Assembly (NCBI GenBank): GCA_016792685.1 | Contig: JAEULQ010000087.1 | Coordinates: 1-43,255, forward strand | Reading direction: 5' to 3' | Length of the DNA stretch: 43,255 bases | Origin: Tabrizicola sp. | Lineage (GTDB): Bacteria; Pseudomonadota; Alphaproteobacteria; Rhodobacterales; Rhodobacteraceae | In this document: one piece after another, positions 6,273 to 14,141 of the stretch | Layout of the letters: every line of letters begins with the position of its first letter | How positions within the stretch are numbered: the stretch's first letter is position 1 | Program-made: the position numbers and the translations under genes | Notes under the pieces: generated by a model | What the model was told of the DNA's origin: nothing | Database searches by the model: none | The model's input: the letters and a program-made list of their open reading frames with translations, nothing else

Positions 6273-9061
6273 GCGCGAAGAGGCAGAACGGTCAGCTCAA
6301 TGAGCTTTGACCGATTTTTCGCTCTTACCTTTCGGAAGAAAGCCTCCGCTTGCAGTGGCCTGTCAAAGTAGTAGCCCTGAGCCTGATCGCATCCTTGGTT
6401 GGCAAGCCAAGCTCTCTGTGCCCGAGTTTCCACACCTTCGGCAACCGTCCGCAGTCCTAGCTCCTTGGCGAGAGCCAAAATTGCCCGGACGACCATGTCT
6501 GACGGGTTCTGATGTTTGCCAAGCCGAGCGACAAAGCTTCGATCGACCTTAACCTCTTCAAGTGGGAGGTCTTGAAGCCGGCTTAAGGATGAGTATCCGG
6601 TTCCGAAGTCGTCGATTGAGAACTCGTAACCTGCGTCTCGGACTGCAGAAATGTTCTCTTTGACAACGGAATTCATACCCATCATGGCTGACTCGGTGAC
6701 TTCGATCAGTATTGCATCTGGAGAGATCTCAGTTCTTTGCAGTTCGCCCACAAGTAGTCGCCCAAAGCCATCGCATTTAAGACTTTCAGCAGAGATGTTC
6801 AGAGAGAATTTGAAGCCTGATCTAGGAATATGGCTTCTGTTGCGCTCAATCGATTCACTAAGGAGGCGAACTACCTGCAGATCGATTAGCCTGATAAGGC
6901 CGTTGCGCTCTGCAACCGGAATGAATTCCTGCGGACCAGCCTCGCTGAGGATCTGGTTCCGTGATCTCAGAAGAACTTCCGCGCCTGCCATAAGCCCTCC
7001 GACGGCCAGAGAATATCGGGGCTGGAAGACCAGGTGAAAACTGTCTTCCTCGAGTGCCTGGCGCAAAGCTTGAGAGACCTCGGCTTCACGATGGATCTGA
7101 TGCCGAAGTTCTGATGAGAATACTTGGATCTGGCTGCGACCGCGTCCCTTTGCCTGGTACATCGCGATGTCAGCATTCCGCATCATATCCTCAGGCGACT
7201 TGGCGTCCTGCGGGTTCAGGCTGACTCCCATTGAACACGTCAACCAGACTTGGTCCCCTGAGAGAACAAAAGGCGTTGAAAAGGCCTGTTGCAACGGCTC
7301 CAAAGCTTCCCTCGGTGACAGATCTGCAGGGATCTGCATCAATATTGTGAACTCGTCTCCACCGATCCGCGATAGCATCGCGTCCGGCGGGAGCGCCGAC
7401 GACAGTCTGTTCGCGATCTGTATCAAGAGTGCATCGCCAGCCAAATGTCCACGTATGTCGTTGGCAAGCTTGAAGTTGTCTACATCAAGAAACACCAACA
7501 TCAGTGAGCTTGCCGGATCGTTCACCTTCGTTGTTATTTTTTGGAGATTGCGACCGAAGTACTCACGGTTTGGCAGGCCAGTGAGTGGATCGTGCAACGC
7601 TTGATGGAGCGCGTCTTCAGCCGCGCGTTCTAGAGCCCTTTGTCCGCGGAGTTCGTCCGTTATGTCCGTAAGCGAGAACACAACACGTACAGGGCTTCCC
7701 TCTGCTTGAACGGGCGCCCCATTTAGCGAGATTGTGCAGCACGAGCCGTCGGGACGGCGAATGGCAAGCCGCATGCCTTGCACGGGCCCATGAAGCTCCA
7801 GAACCTTCTGGAACGGCAAACAAAGAGAAGGGATTGGTTGTCCGGTAAGGGGTTGTGAATCCCATTCAGCCTCTCTTGAGGGCAAGAGTTGCAGTTGAGA
7901 CAAGGATGCTCCAAGGATACGCTGCGCTTCGGCGTTCGCAAAGCACATGCGGCCTTCGGCATCGAGTCCGAGAACGCCAGATATGGAAGTCTCTGTCAAA
8001 CTGACGAGAAAATCACGTTCAGAGATCAGCTCTTTCTCCAGGGCTTTTCGGGTGGAGATGTCGATGTGAACTCCTGACAACACAAGAGGATCAGACGACT
8101 CGTTGTAATGTGTTACCTTTCCACGAGATAGCACCCAAACCCAGTGGCCATCCTTGTGCTTCATCCGCAGTTCATTGCTAAACTCCGCTCGGCACTCAGC
8201 AATAGCTCTGTTGTGAGTGCTCTTGAGTTGAGCGCAGTCGTCTGGATGAAGCAGAGCGTGGAACGCGTGGAGATTGAGCGGCGACAGTTCAGCCAGGTCG
8301 TAACCCAGCATGCGCGCCCACTCGTCGTTTACCTCAACGACATTGGTCTTGAGGTTAAGTCGCCAGACACCGAGTTCTCCACCTCTGATCGCATCTTGGA
8401 GCCGCTCAGTTGTATCGACTTGCTCAGACACGTCCAACGCTACACCGATTGTAGACAGTCCAGCGCTCCCGAATGGCTCTGTGGTAGGTTTCTCGGGTAC
8501 AATCTTAAGCCATCGGTAGGCTCCCGAGGCCGAAAGTAACCTGCAAACCACCTGCGGTGCGACTTGATTGGAACAACCGCTGTCGTTGTACAAGCTGTCG
8601 AAAGCTTCGCGATCGCTTGGGTGTATGCGTTCTCGGATATCTTGGAGCGACATATTCGACCGGTGGTCAAGACCAAGTTCCGTTGCGATGGAACCTGCGA
8701 TAGCAACTTCAAGGGATTCGTCCTTAGGATGCGCTGTCCAGACGATGCCGCCAGCTGCGTCGAGTGCAAGCCGCAAACGGCGCTCGGCGTGTTGCGCCTC
8801 TTGCATCTTTCCGTGGATCGCTGAGAAGGCACTCCGTAGCACAACCCAAAGAAGCAGGGCAGTTACGACGATGTATCCCCAACCCTTCCAAGTCTGAAGC
8901 GCTCGGTAAAGCGCGTGGTTATGCGAGGTGAGAGCCTCCAAAGCTTGGTCTGACCAAGCGATGTAGGTCAAGCCAGCCACTGCATAACCAGCGGCAATTG
9001 CGAACGGTGCCGTACTTGACCTTCTGGCCATAAGATTTCTCATTTTATCTAGCAGAACCAT
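6269..9061 (-). CDS. Membrane PAS-GGDEF-EAL protein (cyclic-di-GMP turnover)
   Basis: About 930 aa if started at the ATG at 9061; ATGs at 9043 and 9031 are alternatives and no ribosome site is strong. Two N-terminal membrane spans (FAIAAGYAVAGLTYIAW and YIVVTALLLWVVL) flank a short periplasmic loop. Three PAS-like segments follow, then a GGDEF domain with an intact SRIGGDEF motif and an EAL domain whose signature reads AEVLLR, within the accepted ExLxR pattern. The other phosphodiesterase residues are present (NISAES, EVTESA, DDFGTGYSS, KVDRSF, EGVET, QGYYF). Both diguanylate cyclase and phosphodiesterase activity are therefore possible. The stop codon lies in the end of the adjacent IS5 remnant, so the last residues (about ELTVLPLRA) may be element-derived. 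Frames of up to 145 codons on the plus strand are shadows. Confidence 0.92.
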   Translation of the reverse strand: MVLLDKMRNLMARRSSTAPFAIAAGYAVAGLTYIAWSDQALEALTSHNHALYRALQTWKGWGYIVVTALLLWVVLRSAFSAIHGKMQEAQHAERRLRLALDAAGGIVWTAHPKDESLEVAIAGSIATELGLDHRSNMSLQDIRERIHPSDREAFDSLYNDSGCSNQVAPQVVCRLLSASGAYRWLKIVPEKPTTEPFGSAGLSTIGVALDVSEQVDTTERLQDAIRGGELGVWRLNLKTNVVEVNDEWARMLGYDLAELSPLNLHAFHALLHPDDCAQLKSTHNRAIAECRAEFSNELRMKHKDGHWVWVLSRGKVTHYNESSDPLVLSGVHIDISTRKALEKELISERDFLVSLTETSISGVLGLDAEGRMCFANAEAQRILGASLSQLQLLPSREAEWDSQPLTGQPIPSLCLPFQKVLELHGPVQGMRLAIRRPDGSCCTISLNGAPVQAEGSPVRVVFSLTDITDELRGQRALERAAEDALHQALHDPLTGLPNREYFGRNLQKITTKVNDPASSLMLVFLDVDNFKLANDIRGHLAGDALLIQIANRLSSALPPDAMLSRIGGDEFTILMQIPADLSPREALEPLQQAFSTPFVLSGDQVWLTCSMGVSLNPQDAKSPEDMMRNADIAMYQAKGRGRSQIQVFSSELRHQIHREAEVSQALRQALEEDSFHLVFQPRYSLAVGGLMAGAEVLLRSRNQILSEAGPQEFIPVAERNGLIRLIDLQVVRLLSESIERNRSHIPRSGFKFSLNISAESLKCDGFGRLLVGELQRTEISPDAILIEVTESAMMGMNSVVKENISAVRDAGYEFSIDDFGTGYSSLSRLQDLPLEEVKVDRSFVARLGKHQNPSDMVVRAILALAKELGLRTVAEGVETRAQRAWLANQGCDQAQGYYFDRPLQAEAFFRKVRAKNRSKLIELTVLPLRA

Positions 9062-9264
9062 ATAGATAATCTTTCTTTGGCCCTGTCTCACCTGGCCAAG
9101 ACAAGAGATGATCAACTTGGGCTGCGGACCAAGCAGGTCGTTTCGTGACAGTTGACTCAAGCGGAAGTGTGGTGCCCTAAAGGCAATCACATGAAACCTG
9201 CATCTCAAATCAAACGAGCAGCCACGCATTTTGGCGAACGGATCTCGCAACCGTTGCTCCAATT

Positions 9265-9283
9265 GGAGAAGGTTTGACGGCAG
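9265..9283 (+). repeat. 19-bp direct repeat, copy 1
   Basis: GGAGAAGGTTTGACGGCAG recurs with one mismatch at 10190-10208. The two copies bracket a block of about 0.9 kb that holds the WYL-like gene and the IS6 fragment. Confidence 0.6.
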
Positions 9284-9300
9284 AAATCACGTCCACCACA

Positions 9301-9320
9301 TGCCATTGATTTAAATGGCA
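9301..9320. promoter_or_regulatory. Inverted repeat TGCCATT-N6-AATGGCA
   Basis: The two 7-bp arms are perfectly complementary with a 6-base spacer, and another AATGGCA follows at 9344-9350. The setting is A+T-rich, upstream of the c-di-GMP gene, so an operator is possible. No regulator can be assigned. Confidence 0.35.
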
Positions 9321-9570
9321 AAAATAGCCAATATAGCCACGTAAATGGCAAGAAACCCCCACAAAAGAAGATCGCTTGAGGCTTGTTCGGCTGGACGCGC
9401 GCTTTGCCATTATCTTGCCCAACTGGGCAGGTAGCAATCGCTACATGGGCAAAGCGGTCTCCGCCTTGCTCGAACTTGTTTGAGCTGCCACTTTTCCCCA
9501 AAGTTGCTTTACCTGCCCGGCCTCACGGTCGGGCAGCATTTCTTTGGAGCGGTTTCTTCTTCGACTGTCG

Positions 9571-9876
9571 TTAGACATGCGTAAACACTTCCACGAAGCC
9601 ATGAACGTCCCGAGCGCGGTCTGGGCGCGGCTCGAAGGTCTCAGTCAAGGGTGACACGCGTGTCATGAACGCAACATGGAACCATCGCCAAGCGTTGCTT
9701 CCAAACTGAAAACCGATCAGTGACTCCGCGCCATCCACGTTGCGCCCGCAGCAATGTGGCTCCACCGTCCTGAACTCGTTGTCGTACCACATGCGTAACC
9801 GTCGCCGGTCACGGATTGCGCCCAAGACTATCAGGTCCACGCCCCCCGCCTCCGCGTCTGAGCCGCATCTTTGCAT
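9571..9876 (-). CDS. Small WYL-like domain protein
   Basis: The 101 aa product contains AIRDRRRLRMWYDNEFRTVE, PHCCGRNVDG, LIGFQFG and then a WRWFHVAFMTRVSPL segment. This order (basic helix, YDxxxRxVEPHxxGR, later WRxFxLxRM) is that of the ligand-binding WYL fold found in many bacterial regulators. No HTH is attached, so the protein is either a stand-alone WYL module or what is left of a larger regulator. The ATG at 9876 has no clear ribosome site. It sits between IS debris and direct repeats, so it may be passenger DNA. The family assignment comes from motif resemblance only. Confidence 0.5.
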   Translation of the reverse strand: MQRCGSDAEAGGVDLIVLGAIRDRRRLRMWYDNEFRTVEPHCCGRNVDGAESLIGFQFGSNAWRWFHVAFMTRVSPLTETFEPRPDRARDVHGFVEVFTHV

Positions 9877-9962
9877 CTCACGGCGAGGTGTTGTCAGAAG
9901 AACTCGGTTTGCCGCAGGACAGGTAGCCCGGATAGCCTGCTGAGACGACAGAACGCTACCCT

Positions 9963-10116
9963 TTCCGCTATTTCAAGTTAGCCCCAGAAATCCTCTGCTT
10001 GACGGTGATGCTCTACATCCGGTTCCCTCTGTCGCTGCGCAATATGGAGGATCTCCTGCATGAGCGTGGCATCGAGATCAGCCACGAGTCTGTGCGGTAC
10101 TGGTGGAGCCGGTTCG
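9963..10116 (+). pseudogene. N-terminal fragment of an IS6-family transposase
   Basis: In frame from about 9963: FRYFKLAPEILCLTVMLY, then IRFPLSLRNMEDLLHERG, then HESVRYWWSRF. This is the same N-terminal region as the copy at 4683-5389, diverged but without the frameshift at the EII-MLY junction. Similarity stops abruptly after GGTTCG at 10111-10116, and the catalytic domain is absent, so this is a deletion remnant. Confidence 0.75.
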
Positions 10117-10417
10117 TTTTTCCGGCAGATGCACTTACCAGAACGCGTAACTTGGAGCCTCTGTGTATTTGAAATCAATTGTTTAAGGTGGAGAAGGTTC
10201 GACGGCAGGCCCATCCCCACCGCCAGCCTGTCCTGCCAGGATTGGAAGAGTCCAATAGTTGCGTGTGTTTGCCAGCAAGTGGCAGGCTTGGCATTCCCAT
10301 GGGATCGTCGAAACTGGTCGAAGGCGCGACTGGGAACGTCGCGCAACCGAATTCTGTCAGGCAGTCCATCGCAGCGCCCAGACCAACAGAGGTACAGACG
10401 GGATCCGGGCTTACGCG
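10117..10417. other. Intergenic region between IS debris and the redox operon
   Basis: This is about 300 bp with no supported gene. It contains the second 19-bp direct repeat near its left side. It is downstream of the flavoprotein gene, whose stop is at 10418, so a terminator could be expected; I do not see a clean hairpin with a T-run. Confidence 0.35.
10190..10208 (+). repeat. 19-bp direct repeat, copy 2
   Basis: GGAGAAGGTTCGACGGCAG differs by one base from the copy at 9265-9283, in the same orientation. Confidence 0.6.
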
Positions 10418-11545
10418 CTACCGGCCGAACCAGCGGGCACGGCGGCTTGAACCGAAATGCTCCTTGTCGACGCGCAGGGCTTCGGATGCGCCGTGGAAGG
10501 TGCCAAAGGGTTTGGGTCCGGACAGGAAGTCGACATCGACCCGCGCGATCCGGTTCGCCCCGAACTCGATGTAGCAGGACCCTGCGCCGGGGTTCCGTGC
10601 GGTTTCTTCCTGACCCCGAAGCCGCGAGATGATGTTGGCGGCCACCGTGCGCGCTGCGCCTTCGGCATAGACCCCAGCCTTGGGTACCCCGGTGTTGGCC
10701 AGATCACCCACCGCATAGACGCCGGAAAACTTGGTCTGCAGCGTGAAGGCATCGACCGGAACCCAGCCCCCGTCGGTCAGGCCTGCTGCCACCACCACAT
10801 CCGCCGCCCGGTTCTTCGGCACGCCAAGGAAGAGATCACAGTTCAGCGTGCTTCCGTTGTCCAGCTGCACAGTCTTGCCATCGACCCCCGTCACACGGGT
10901 GTTCGGCATGAAGGTGATCCCCCGCTCTTCAAAGGCGCCAAGGATCGCTTTCGAAGTGTCCGGCGACGGTGGCACCGGCGAGGGCAGGGGATTGACGACC
11001 GTGATCCGCGTCTTGTCGGCAAGGCCCCTTGCCTTGGCATAGTCATGCATCATCAGCGCGCATTCCGCCGGGGCAGGCGGGCATTTGTAGGGGGCGCCAC
11101 AGACGCCCACCACTACGTCGCCCCCGGTGAACGCGGGCAGGACCGTCGACAGATGCGCCGCCCCCGCGACCGAGTAGAACTCGTTCACTCCAAGGACGAC
11201 GCCGGGGGTGCTGCTGACGTCGTAGTCGGCGCCCAGTGCAATGACCAGGATATCAGCCTCATGCACGCCCTTGTCGGTCGTGACCCGCCGCGCCTCGGCG
11301 TCGATGGCCGTGATCGTCTCCCGCAGGAGGCGGACCCCCGGTTTTGTGAAGTCGGCATAGGCATTGCGGACCCCCGCTTCCGGCGTCCGGCCAAACAGGA
11401 GGTCCAGCTTGGCATAGCCGAAGACAAAGGCATCGGATCGGTCGATCAGCGTGACGTCGATACTGTCGCCGAGTGCCTCGGAGAGCGTTGTTGACATCTC
11501 CAATCCGCCAAAGCCGGCGCCGAGGATGAGGATCTTGGTCTTCAT
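10418..11545 (-). CDS. SQR-like FAD/NAD(P)-dependent oxidoreductase
   Basis: The 375 aa product starts at the ATG at 11545, preceded by AGGAAG. It opens with an FAD-binding GAGFGG motif (residues 9-14) and carries a second ADP-binding area around residues 143-165 and a C-terminal GVYAVGDLAN FAD motif near 276-284. A Cys-containing stretch, VCGAPYKCPPAPAEC (Cys149, 155, 162), and a distal Cys324 resemble the redox cysteines of the sulfide:quinone reductase/flavocytochrome c family. Sulfide, polysulfide or a thiol compound is therefore a plausible substrate, but this is inference. The gene starts 11 bp after the peroxiredoxin stop, so the two are co-transcribed and probably act on reactive sulfur or peroxide stress. 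Confidence 0.8.
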   Translation of the reverse strand: MKTKILILGAGFGGLEMSTTLSEALGDSIDVTLIDRSDAFVFGYAKLDLLFGRTPEAGVRNAYADFTKPGVRLLRETITAIDAEARRVTTDKGVHEADILVIALGADYDVSSTPGVVLGVNEFYSVAGAAHLSTVLPAFTGGDVVVGVCGAPYKCPPAPAECALMMHDYAKARGLADKTRITVVNPLPSPVPPSPDTSKAILGAFEERGITFMPNTRVTGVDGKTVQLDNGSTLNCDLFLGVPKNRAADVVVAAGLTDGGWVPVDAFTLQTKFSGVYAVGDLANTGVPKAGVYAEGAARTVAANIISRLRGQEETARNPGAGSCYIEFGANRIARVDVDFLSGPKPFGTFHGASEALRVDKEHFGSSRRARWFGR

Positions 11546-11556
11546 GTTCTTCTTCC

Positions 11557-12228
11557 TTAGCCCTTGGTCACACCTGGTTGCGGCACAATCCTCAGATACG
11601 GCTTTGGCGCCGCCCATCCGTTCGGATAGAGGCCCTTTGCCTCTTCATTGCTGACCGAGCCTGCGATGATGACATTCTGCCCGAACTCCCAGTTCGCAGG
11701 GGTAGCCACGCGGTGTTGGGCAGTCAATTGCAGGCTGTCGATGACCCGCAGTATTTCGTCGAAGTTCCGCCCGGTGGTCATGGGGTAGGCTATCATCAAC
11801 TTGATCTTCTTGTCTGGCCCGATGACGAAGACATGCCGCACGGTCTGGTTGTCGGCCGCGGTGCGCCCTTCGGCAGTATCGCCAGCCGAGGCGGGCAGCA
11901 TGTCGTAAAGTTTGGCGACAGCCAGTGTCGGATCGCCGATCATCGGAAAGCCGGGCATCGCCCCTTGGGTTTCGGCGATGTCATTGGCCCAAAGGGCGTG
12001 CTTGTCGACCGGATCGACCGACAGGCCCAGGACCTTGACCCCACGCCGGGCAAACTCGGGCGCGAGATGTGCCATCCGGCCCAGTTCTGTCGTGCAGACC
12101 GGGGTGAAATCCTTGGGATGCGAGAAGAGAATGGTCCAGGACCCGTCCATCCAGTTGTGAAATGAAATGGGGCCCTGGGTGGTCTCGGCGGTGAAGTCGG
12201 GAGCGACGTCGTTGATGCGAAGGGACAT
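11557..12228 (-). CDS. 1-Cys peroxiredoxin (Prx6 type)
   Basis: The product of 223 aa starts at the ATG at 12228 with AGGAAA upstream. It begins MSLRINDVAPDF and carries the peroxidatic motif DFTPVCTTELG with Cys45. No other Cys occurs in the chain, which fits the 1-Cys class. The length and the extended C-terminal domain (VATPANWEFGQNVII) match the Prx6 subfamily. It reduces hydroperoxides using an external thiol in the cytoplasm. It is the first gene of the pair with the SQR-like flavoprotein, which might serve as or feed its reductant. It is transcribed divergently from the SARP-type regulator at 12353, with 124 bp in between. Confidence 0.9.
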   Translation of the reverse strand: MSLRINDVAPDFTAETTQGPISFHNWMDGSWTILFSHPKDFTPVCTTELGRMAHLAPEFARRGVKVLGLSVDPVDKHALWANDIAETQGAMPGFPMIGDPTLAVAKLYDMLPASAGDTAEGRTAADNQTVRHVFVIGPDKKIKLMIAYPMTTGRNFDEILRVIDSLQLTAQHRVATPANWEFGQNVIIAGSVSNEEAKGLYPNGWAAPKPYLRIVPQPGVTKG

Positions 12229-12278
12229 GGAATTTCCTCGTTTGGTTGGTGATTGCCGCCCAAGATTGACGCAGCTAA

Positions 12279-12294
12279 GTTCCGTCAGCGTTCC
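12279..12294 (-). promoter_or_regulatory. Candidate SARP box: direct repeat with 11-bp period
   Basis: GTTCC occurs at 12279-12283 and 12290-12294, exactly 11 bp apart. Extending the repeat gives 7 of 11 matching positions. SARP-family activators are known to bind direct repeats with this periodicity near the -35 region, and the site is about 50-65 bp upstream of the peroxiredoxin start. A 5-bp repeat can arise by chance, so this is tentative. Confidence 0.3.
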
Positions 12295-12352
12295 TTCTGC
12301 TGAGGAGCGCTGTGACGCACGCCAATGCAGACCGGCGATCAGGTGAAGAAGA

Positions 12353-14062
12353 ATGCGGATTGAAATACAGGTACTTGGCGGATTTTCCGTTTCGGTGGAC
12401 GGCGTGCCTGTCAGTGCAGGTCTTTGGCGCCGCGACCGTGCCGCTGCCTTGGTAAAGCTTTTGGCCATCACCCCGAACCATCGAATGCATCGCGAACAGG
12501 TGATGGATCTGTTCTGGCCGGACGCCGATTCGGAGGTGGCTGGCGCCGCTTTGCGCAAGGCCGTCCACTTTGCGCGCAAGGCGCTTGGCCACAATGACCT
12601 GATCGGCACCAGTGGCGACACGGTCGCCCTTGCCCCGGGCGCCGACCTTGTGATCGACGCCGAGGCCTTCGAGACCGCAGCCACTGCTGCCATGCGCCTG
12701 CCGACGCCCGAGACATGCAGCGCCGTGGCCGAACTTTGGCGGGGCAATCTTCTGCCGGACGATCTGTATCTCGACTGGCTGGATGCCCCCCGCGCGCGCC
12801 TGTTTCAGCGGTACACCGATCTTTTGCGTGCCGGAAAGCTGTGGCAGCAGCTGATTGCTGTTGATCCCAGCGACGAGCCGGCCCAATGCGCCCTGATGCA
12901 GGCGGCGCTGGATGCGGGCAATCGTGGCGAAGCGATCCGGATCTTCAACCAGTTGCGCGAAAGCCTGAAGTTTGAACTCGGCCTCGGTCCCTCGTTTCGG
13001 GCGGTTGCGCTTTATGAAAAAGCGCTGGCCATTCCCGCCGTGGACTCGGTCAGCCAGACGGACCGCATCCGCGCCTCGCTGGCCTGGGGCCTCTTGCACC
13101 TGCACAGCGGCGAGTTCGACAAGGCCTGTGCCGTGGCGGAAGAAACGCGCGAACTGGCGATGGCGGCGGGCCTGGTGCGGGAAGTTGGCGAGGCGAGCGC
13201 ATTGATGGGCCTTTGTGCCCAGATGCAGGGGCGCTGGAAGGAAGTCTTCCAGACCGAGTTCGTCGCCTGGGTCCGCAAGTCGCCCGACAAGGTCAACATG
13301 GTCTTCGATGGTCATTTGTGCCTGGCCGAGTTTTGCTTGTGCAACGCCAAGGGCCACCATGAAATCGGATTGGCGGCCCAGGAATTGCTGTCGGTTGCGG
13401 AAGGCGCGGGGTCCGTGGCGGGGCGCGGGCTTGCGTCCCTGATCCTTGGGGAAGTCGCCCTGTTTTCGGGCAATCTGGGCGAGGCAGAGCGGTTTTTGAC
13501 CGAGGCAGAGGCGCTGTTGGCCAGGGCCGACGCCCATTCGGGCCGTGCCTTGGCTTTGGAGCGTTTGGCCGAGATCGCCCTGTCAACTGGGCGCAATTGG
13601 CAGGCAAGACGCTTGCTGGGGCGGGCCGAGGGCATCGCTGCGGCGTCCTGGCTATCGCCCCACTTGCAGATCCGGCTGACAGGCCTGTCGCTGCGTGCGG
13701 CTGCGTCGCGAGACAAGGTGCTTGCCATCATTCATGAAGGCGACCGGCTTCTGGGGCTCCACAGTCATGGCTGCCAACCTTGCTCGATGGGGTTCCGCGT
13801 CGCTTCGGCAACCGCGCTTGCCGAACTGGGCGAACTGGACCAGGTGGGCCGAAGGCTGGATGAGGCCGAGCGGATTGCCGGTGTGTGGCATGGCGGTCCC
13901 TGGGCAGCAGCGGTCTGGGAGGCTCGCGGCGCCCAGCGTCGGGCCGAACGGAATGAAGCCCGCGCCGTGTCAGCCTTTGAAGAGGCCGCCAGCCGCTATG
14001 CCGCGCTCGGCCGCCCGACTGACGAGGCACGGTGCCGGGCCCGGATCGCATTGGCGTCCTGA
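12353..14062 (+). CDS. SARP/BTAD-type transcriptional regulator with TPR-like C-terminus
   Basis: The 569 aa protein begins with an OmpR-like winged helix (about 1-90: IQVLGGFSVSVDG, ALVKLLAI, HREQVMDLFWPD, ALRKAVHFARKALG). A bacterial transcriptional activator domain follows at about 95-235 (DAEAFETAA, WRGNLLPDD, ARLFQRYTDLL, LMQAALDAGNRGEAIRIFNQL). The rest is Ala-rich helical repeats of TPR type. There is no AAA/NB-ARC ATPase segment as in AfsR. The family activates linked operons by binding spaced direct repeats. It is divergent from the peroxiredoxin/flavoprotein pair, its likely target. The start at 12353 follows a GAAGAAG site. A long antisense frame (12275-13537) is a G+C-driven shadow. 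Confidence 0.8.
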   Translation: MRIEIQVLGGFSVSVDGVPVSAGLWRRDRAAALVKLLAITPNHRMHREQVMDLFWPDADSEVAGAALRKAVHFARKALGHNDLIGTSGDTVALAPGADLVIDAEAFETAATAAMRLPTPETCSAVAELWRGNLLPDDLYLDWLDAPRARLFQRYTDLLRAGKLWQQLIAVDPSDEPAQCALMQAALDAGNRGEAIRIFNQLRESLKFELGLGPSFRAVALYEKALAIPAVDSVSQTDRIRASLAWGLLHLHSGEFDKACAVAEETRELAMAAGLVREVGEASALMGLCAQMQGRWKEVFQTEFVAWVRKSPDKVNMVFDGHLCLAEFCLCNAKGHHEIGLAAQELLSVAEGAGSVAGRGLASLILGEVALFSGNLGEAERFLTEAEALLARADAHSGRALALERLAEIALSTGRNWQARRLLGRAEGIAAASWLSPHLQIRLTGLSLRAAASRDKVLAIIHEGDRLLGLHSHGCQPCSMGFRVASATALAELGELDQVGRRLDEAERIAGVWHGGPWAAAVWEARGAQRRAERNEARAVSAFEEAASRYAALGRPTDEARCRARIALAS

Positions 14063-14083
14063 TCTTAGGGCAGGGTGCTGGAT

Positions 14084-14107
14084 GGCGGGACCCTACGCTG
14101 TCCCGCC
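14084..14107. terminator. Hairpin between convergent genes
   Basis: GGCGGGAC (14084-14091) pairs perfectly with GTCCCGCC (14100-14107) across an 8-base loop. It lies between the stop of the SARP gene (14062) and the stop of the rhamnosidase gene (14142), where a bidirectional terminator is expected. No T-run follows. Confidence 0.55.
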
Positions 14108-14141
14108 CAATGCTGCAGGCGCCTGACAGCGTACGGGCCCG

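Larger units (their letters stand above)
9062..9570. other. Promoter-side region upstream of the GGDEF-EAL gene
   Basis: No supported gene lies in these 500 bp, although the GGDEF-EAL frame itself stays open up to 9262. The segment 9300-9350 is A+T-rich and holds an inverted repeat plus a third copy of AATGGCA at 9344-9350. A direct-repeat copy lies at 9265-9283. Confidence 0.4.

Noticed and set aside
9205-9501. 98-codon minus-strand frame upstream of the GGDEF-EAL gene
   Set aside because: No motif, unusual composition, and it crosses the A+T-rich repeat patch; more likely a promoter region.
12275-13537. 420-codon open frame antisense to the SARP gene
   Set aside because: It lies opposite a gene with clear domains and has no family motif; long antisense frames are common in G+C-rich coding DNA. 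The same applies to 14169-15998, 18327-19616, 20102-21325, 22584-23879, 23605-25035 and 25631-27322.
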